Shown here: piece after piece, positions 59,101-64,000 of the stretch
How the letters are laid out: every line of letters begins with the position of its first letter
How positions within the stretch are numbered: position 1 is the first letter of the stretch
From: Quillaja saponaria
Lineage: Eukaryota > Streptophyta > Magnoliopsida > Fabales > Quillajaceae
Reading direction: 5' to 3'
NCBI GenBank assembly: GCA_029379385.1
Contig: CM055611.1
Location: 12,842,062-12,906,061, forward strand
Length of the DNA stretch: 64,000 bases
Notes under the pieces: generated by a model
Told to the model about the DNA's origin: nothing
Databases searched by the model: none
Seen by the model: only the letters and a program-made list of their open reading frames with translations
Position numbers and translations under genes: made by a program

Positions 59101-59625
59101 CAAGTCGATGCAACTGACTCTCGGAAAGAACACCAGTTTGCTGGCTACTCATAGTTCATCTTCAGGGAATTCTGATATTCTTAATGCTGCTATCAAATTC
59201 AATTCCGAGAATCCTTTTTTCACTGCCACCATAAGATCATATCATATGGAGAAGTCATTCATGGTATGAACATAAAAAAAAAATATACAGATAAATCAAA
59301 CTCTTTAACATTAAAAATCTGGTTGCTATTTGATATTAGTGAAGCATCTATCTTATGCAGAGGGTTCCGCATGGTCTTGCAAAGAGCCACTCGAGACCAA
59401 GTGGTGGGAGTGTGATGCTACAGGTTGGCTCGAGATCATGGCCAGTAAAGCTGATATTTTATTCACAGTTGCATGCATGTTTGTTGTCTGCAGGGTGGTC
59501 TTTATTTGCAAGGGAAAATGAGTTGCAAATCGGTGATGTTTGTGTCTGAGTTGATTAAGGGATATGTTGATGTGTTTAAAGCTTCAATTTTCAGCCGCCA
59601 TAGAAGGGTAGAACCTGATATATAG
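56138..59625 (+). pseudogene. REM-type B3 transcription factor gene with four B3 domains, disrupted
   Basis: REM proteins are plant nuclear DNA-binding factors, often reproductive. Nine coding exons can be inferred: 56138-56245, 56745-57352, 57453-57592, 57719-58004, 58147-58407, 58532-58824, 58908-59020, 59060-59263 and 59361-59625. Introns have GT...AG ends and the checked phases agree. B3-1 runs FFKIILRESLMDGKF | RIPRKFVMKYG, then VPNGEEWK. B3-2 (exons 3-4) has LPNRFARTYLKQNRG and LEVGDVCVFEM. B3-3 (exons 5-6) has NPFFKILMKPSYITAKSNL, then GWKAFF and LEAGDVCVF. B3-4 (exons 8-9) has NPFFTATIRSYHMEKSFM, then GWSLFA and LQIGDVCV. An acidic linker follows B3-1. Lesions: a frameshift after VPNGEEWKLD, two shifts in exon 3, TGA at 58212, a shift and TAG in B3-3, and a shift at the end of B3-4. 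A shorter product from ATG 56815 is possible. Otherwise this is a pseudogene, or indel errors affect the sequence. Confidence 0.85.
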
Positions 59626-59629
59626 CTTA

Positions 59630-61930
59630 AGCTATAAATACAACCAGTTTCGGTAGCTTGTACATTTGGCTTGGCAACAAGTCTTTCAAGCATTTCAAGC
59701 AGGACATGAATTCATCATTGAAGCATATTTTGATGCTTTATTACCTCCAGAGTTGGCTTCAGAATGATTTTAATTAGTTGCTTTTGGGACTTGTCTAACA
59801 AGATGGAATAGGTCTAAAATGTTGGATTACCAGTTTTTCTTTTAGGGGTTTTTCTGATTGCTTCAATGATCTATAAATCTCTTTGCTTTTGGGAAATATA
59901 TAATTAATTTGATAGCCTGTTCTATGATAGAGAAGTATTGTGCACAATTTCTCAAGCTATGTTGTTTTAGACATGAATCTAGCATCTAACCAGTTAATAT
60001 ACTCTGTTGCTGTTTTTAACAATCAGGTTCTGTTTTAGGCCTTTAATTTTTGTAGTACTCTTATAAAGAAGTATAATAATATCACAAAGCACGCTGCATG
60101 TATACAAATAGATGGTCGAATTCTGCTTCTTTACACCCTCACTCTCTCTCTCTCTCTTTCTCTATTTCTCTTTTTTGTCAATAACTATATATTAATAATA
60201 ATTAAGAATAAATTTTTCAATATATATATATATATATATTAGTTTATCAAATTTTTTTTTTAATTAGATCAATGTTGGTTTTCTTTCCTGTCTGACATGA
60301 ACATGAGATGTGCATGTCACCAATGGGGTCACCCTATGTGAGTGAGAGACAGTGAGGGATTTTAAAGTGGTGTATGTTTGAAAAAGATACATTTTAATTT
60401 GAGTCCTATTCTGGTAAGAAAATGGAGAAAAATAAAATAACAGTAAGTCTAACTTTTCTTAAATTTAGAAATAAGTCATTTGATATAATATTTGCAAGAC
60501 CAGTGAGACTTATTTTGAATTATTCATTTTCTCTAAGAGTACTGCTTTCTATATCAATGTAGTTTGAGCCACTTCTAGTCTTGGTTTTAAAAATTTTATT
60601 TGATTTTTGATATAAAAGACCCCAAGCATAAGGAAAAATTTCCAAAGAATTTAAAGACAAATTGAATATACAATTATTAATGAAGTTCTTATATAAACTT
60701 ACAAAATTGTTTAAAAGTTGTAAAAAAATTATAAAATTGAATTAGTAAGAAGTTTGAATTTTATCTAATATAAGTCTCAAATTTATGTATTTGATGGCAA
60801 AATAAAAAATTTTAAGTTTTTAACAATTTTTAAATAATTTATGTTATTGACATTGGTTTCTAATTAGATCATTTACAATTAGAAATCAAATTAGAAATCA
60901 AATTAAGTATTTTAATATTAAATTTTAATTTTTTATATTAAAAAATATATGTTAGTAAAATACTAAGCGATATCAGATAAAATTGAGAATTCACTTATAT
61001 AATTTTCATAATATAAATTTTGAATAAAACAATTGATATTACAAACAAACAAAAATTTTATTAAAACCTTTTAGCGTAATAAAATTTAACTATTTTTACA
61101 TATAAAATAAGAATCTCTATGTAAATTGACCCCACTCAACAAATTTTCTCACTCCGCCACTATCATGATGGTATCTTGCATGAGTACTTGAATTTTCTGG
61201 TGTGCTTTTACCAATCATTACAAAGAACTAATCGGTATCTACAGGGCCTTTGTCGAACATTTCAAGTACGAGTAATCTCCTTAGGTTTTTTTTTAATTTT
61301 TTATTATTATTATTTTTATTTTTTATTTTATACTTCAAAATATACTGTTTCAGTTTTTAAATTGGGATATGATGATTTTTCTTTTTATTTCTTTTATAAT
61401 TTTGGATAACTGTTGTTTTAATTGTAAGCAAGTCATTTTTCTTTTGCATGCATGGTGGGAAGCTATAGTTGTCTTTGCATTGCTTTGAATCTTAAATATG
61501 ATGTTCTTAGTCCTTACTCACTAGTTTAATAAAGAAGAAGAACCGCACCAATTTTGCCCATTGAAATTGGCTTTGTTTTGTAACGGGAAATTAGTTGAGT
61601 GTGAGAATAAAACAGAGTGTTAACATTCTGTTATAGAACATTGGTTCTGATAGTTAGAAATTGTCTTCAATTTTGACAAATTCTTTTTATGCAAAAAATA
61701 AAATCATATAAATTGTATCAGGTTAAAAATCAATGAATGAGTTTGATAGTAGAACACTTAAAGACAGAAAAAGCAGCCATTATCTTGTGCACAAGAATGT
61801 GGATAACACTCCTTGGTACCAAAAACGTCCAAATAAATTTCTCTAAAAGTATATCAAATAAACATGAAGCACTTCCATATTTTGTACTATACAACAAGAA
61901 TAGAAGATACTGAATAATTTTATTTTTTTT
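59630..61930. other. Intergenic region downstream of the REM gene
   Basis: No gene or element with recognisable ends was found. Simple repeats include (CT)n at about 60138-60175 and (TA)n at 60219-60240. The frame at 61176-61409 is low-complexity, rich in Phe and Tyr, and not protein-like. Confidence 0.6.
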
Positions 61931-61938
61931 ATTGATTG

Positions 61939-62283
61939 TGTTAGAGTCACACACACTAATCAATTAGCATTAGGAGGTATGATCCATCTACTTATATATT
62001 TTTTGAATACTTATTATGCTATAAATGTGGGACATACCATATTGACACTCCCCTCAGTGGAACGTGGAATTCTGACACGATTTTGGGTTGTGGCAGCTTG
62101 GGCCAGAGTGTAATTGATGTACCTTGCTGATGAGCCTAGATACTGAATTAAATTGAATGCTGATACCATGTTAGAGTCACACCCTTTAAAACTAATCAAT
62201 TTGCATTAGGAGGTGTGACTCATCTAGTTATATATTTTCTGGATACTTATTAAGCTAGCAATGTGAGAGATACCATATTAACA
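61939..62283 (-). mobile_element. TRIM element (miniature LTR retrotransposon)
   Basis: Two direct repeats of 109 and 115 bp (61939-62047 and 62169-62283) have TGTTAGAGTCACAC starts and ACCATATTRACA ends. They flank an interior of about 121 bp. Next to the right repeat the minus strand reads TGGTATCAGC, a Met-tRNA-type PBS. Next to the left repeat it reads ctgaggggagtg, a polypurine tract. This is the complete non-coding architecture of a TRIM read on the minus strand. The two repeats differ at many sites, so it is old. No target duplication was recognised. Confidence 0.8.
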
Positions 62284-64000
62284 TATTAAATTCCAAGGAT
62301 AAGTCAAAGATGTGGTGCATATAATTACTAATAAAGAAGCTATGAAGGTAAGAACGGGTGGCAACTCTAGGAGCAAAAAGAGAAAAGAGAATTATCAGCA
62401 CACATAACGTGATGAGAGAATTAGAATTAGTGAAACTAGGATTCTGAAACCTTAGGTTGTGGATGGAAAAGGAAGTGTGAACAACATATACTTATACTAC
62501 AAGAATACCTTTCAAAGTGGTTCAATAGACACAAGTACATAAAGCAGGATTTTTCTAAGCTATGGACTCCTCTCACAATCCCCTCCCGAGGTCTTGAGGT
62601 CTCCTTACAAGGTTTTTAGGTCTCCTCATCAGGTCTTGAGGTTGCCTCTTGAGTAGGACTTGTGAAATGAGTGTCTAAGCTAAAGTCTCCTTGGAATCTG
62701 ACTTGTGAAGGGTGGTTCTATAGACCTGTGATCACCTCGATGCCAAAGGCAGTGCATTTTTAGAGAGATAAATAAATATAGAGAGAGTAAGAGATTTCAG
62801 AATCGGAATATATGAGGCTTAAACTCCTATATAGAAAGGAGAATTGTACATCATGTAGTGATAAGTGTTTTTGCACGAGTGATGCCATATGTCATTGTTA
62901 GATTAGTTATGACCAATTATGTATTAACATTAGTCCTCCCAAAACAAGTTAGAGAAGCGAAGTGAATTGGAATTGAAGTCGACAGGGGGCAAAACTGAGT
63001 TTTAAGGTTGAATTGCCCGGGTGGATTAGCCTGTTCTGTGTACTTGTAACCTATCTCATCTTTCTCAACATTGAAATGTGAGCTTCCATATATAGCATGA
63101 TTAAGATAGATTTTATCATAATAGTGTGAGGGCAAATTATATACTTGGAGTACCATTTGTCATGTTTCATGAATTATCTATAACATTTTAGTTATCATAC
63201 CCAATTTATGTGAAATGGGAGAACTGACTTGAGGTTGTATTTCCCAAAAGTAGGGCTCTTTGGCTTCTTGTGTCACTAAATAATGACTTGCAATTGAGTT
63301 TATATGTAATTAATTCATAATTTATATACCTTTCTTAAAGTCATCATAAGTTATCTGCTAGATCATACCATTTTGTCTTGCTCTTAGTTGGTCTTATTTT
63401 TCTTTTATCTTGGCACTTGTTCGGGCATTCAGGTCCCACAACCTAGATTTTCTTACACCACCTAGCACTCAAAGGTCATGCAGGCTTCCTTACACCACTT
63501 GGATTTTTCTCTCTGGAGATTTTCTTGTATTAACCTGCAACTATGGCCAAGTGACCGATCTCACTAAAAGATTTCATTAGGTTCTTATTGAAGGAAAACA
63601 TGTAATAGTATGTTTAACAATTAGTAATTATTCAACAATGTATCAAAAATAAAATGCTTCACTACTCAATCTGGCTTTACTGGTCAATCAATTTAATAGC
63701 TAGATCTCAAGCTATAAGCCGCAGATTGAGGGCGACATGAATCATTAGTCCATCATGCCTCTAGATGCAAATTATTCTGTTAAGTTAGTGACTCTGCTCA
63801 TCTCTTATGATGGCCTTAAAATTATAATGGTTAGGCGAGTTTATAAATCATCCCCAAATTTAATCATGACATATTATGCAATTATGATGTGTATGTGCAA
63901 AGTGTTGTGAGAATATATAGCTTTAGATATTTATAATACAAAGTCACTTCCTTATGACTTTTCAGTGCATCTCGGGGACTGTGCACGTGACCCCAAAATA
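62284..64000. other. Unassigned region at the window end
   Basis: A block with repeated aggtcttgaggtctcct-type phrases (62590-62645), gagagtaagag and a tatag-type box (62770-62850) looks like part of an LTR, but no partner repeat is in the window. The minus-strand frame at 62917-63156 is not recognised. No gene is supported. Confidence 0.4.

Noticed and set aside
61176..61409. Plus-strand frame of 77 codons rich in Phe and Tyr
   Set aside because: Low-complexity T-rich translation without a family motif.

Overview
This window looks like nuclear DNA of a flowering plant, most likely a eudicot. It is very AT-rich, has an intact intronless BAHD acyltransferase gene, carries a multi-exon REM-type B3 gene, and is otherwise filled with Ty1/copia, Ty3/gypsy and Mutator-like (MULE) elements typical of plants. 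I cannot name the species. There are no rRNA or tRNA genes, CRISPR arrays or operons.

Layout. 1-6364: a decayed minus-strand gypsy element of TAT type. Its LTR and primer-binding site are at 5949-6364, gag-pol lies between, most of the integrase is missing, and an antisense accessory ORF lies at about 200-1424. The other LTR is outside the window. 6379-7150: a near-tandem duplication. 9268-10626: the BAHD acyltransferase (vinorine-synthase-like clade), the one clearly intact gene. 10980-18140: a full-length but inactive copia element with two LTRs and TSD TCTCA, inserted about 350 bp behind the BAHD gene. 19240-27421: an inactive chromovirus (Tekay/Del-like) with TSD TCACT, a 3.1-kb 5' LTR and a heavily deleted 3' LTR.

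27427-39165: fragments, including a partial LTR, a Sirevirus-like RT fragment split by a fold-back element, a gypsy gag remnant, a three-unit minisatellite, a small Mutator-like MITE (37612-37999) and telobox-rich repeats. 39175-53377: a four-level nest. A decayed MULE with 9-bp TSDs was split by two solo LTRs (40788-49300 and 49703-53095), and the first of these was split by a very young Ale-type copia element (41775-46452). Two more MULE-family long-TIR elements follow at 53591-54399 and 54677-55505.

56138-59625: a REM gene with four B3 domains and nine inferable coding exons. It carries several frameshifts and stops, so it is probably a pseudogene. 61939-62283: a 345-bp TRIM element on the minus strand. 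The rest to 64000 is unassigned.

The genes do not form a pathway. The window records successive transposon insertions around one metabolic gene and one decayed regulatory gene. I see no sign of a new biochemical system; the notable content is hidden element structure. Boundaries, TSDs and lesions were read by eye, and percentages are hand counts.
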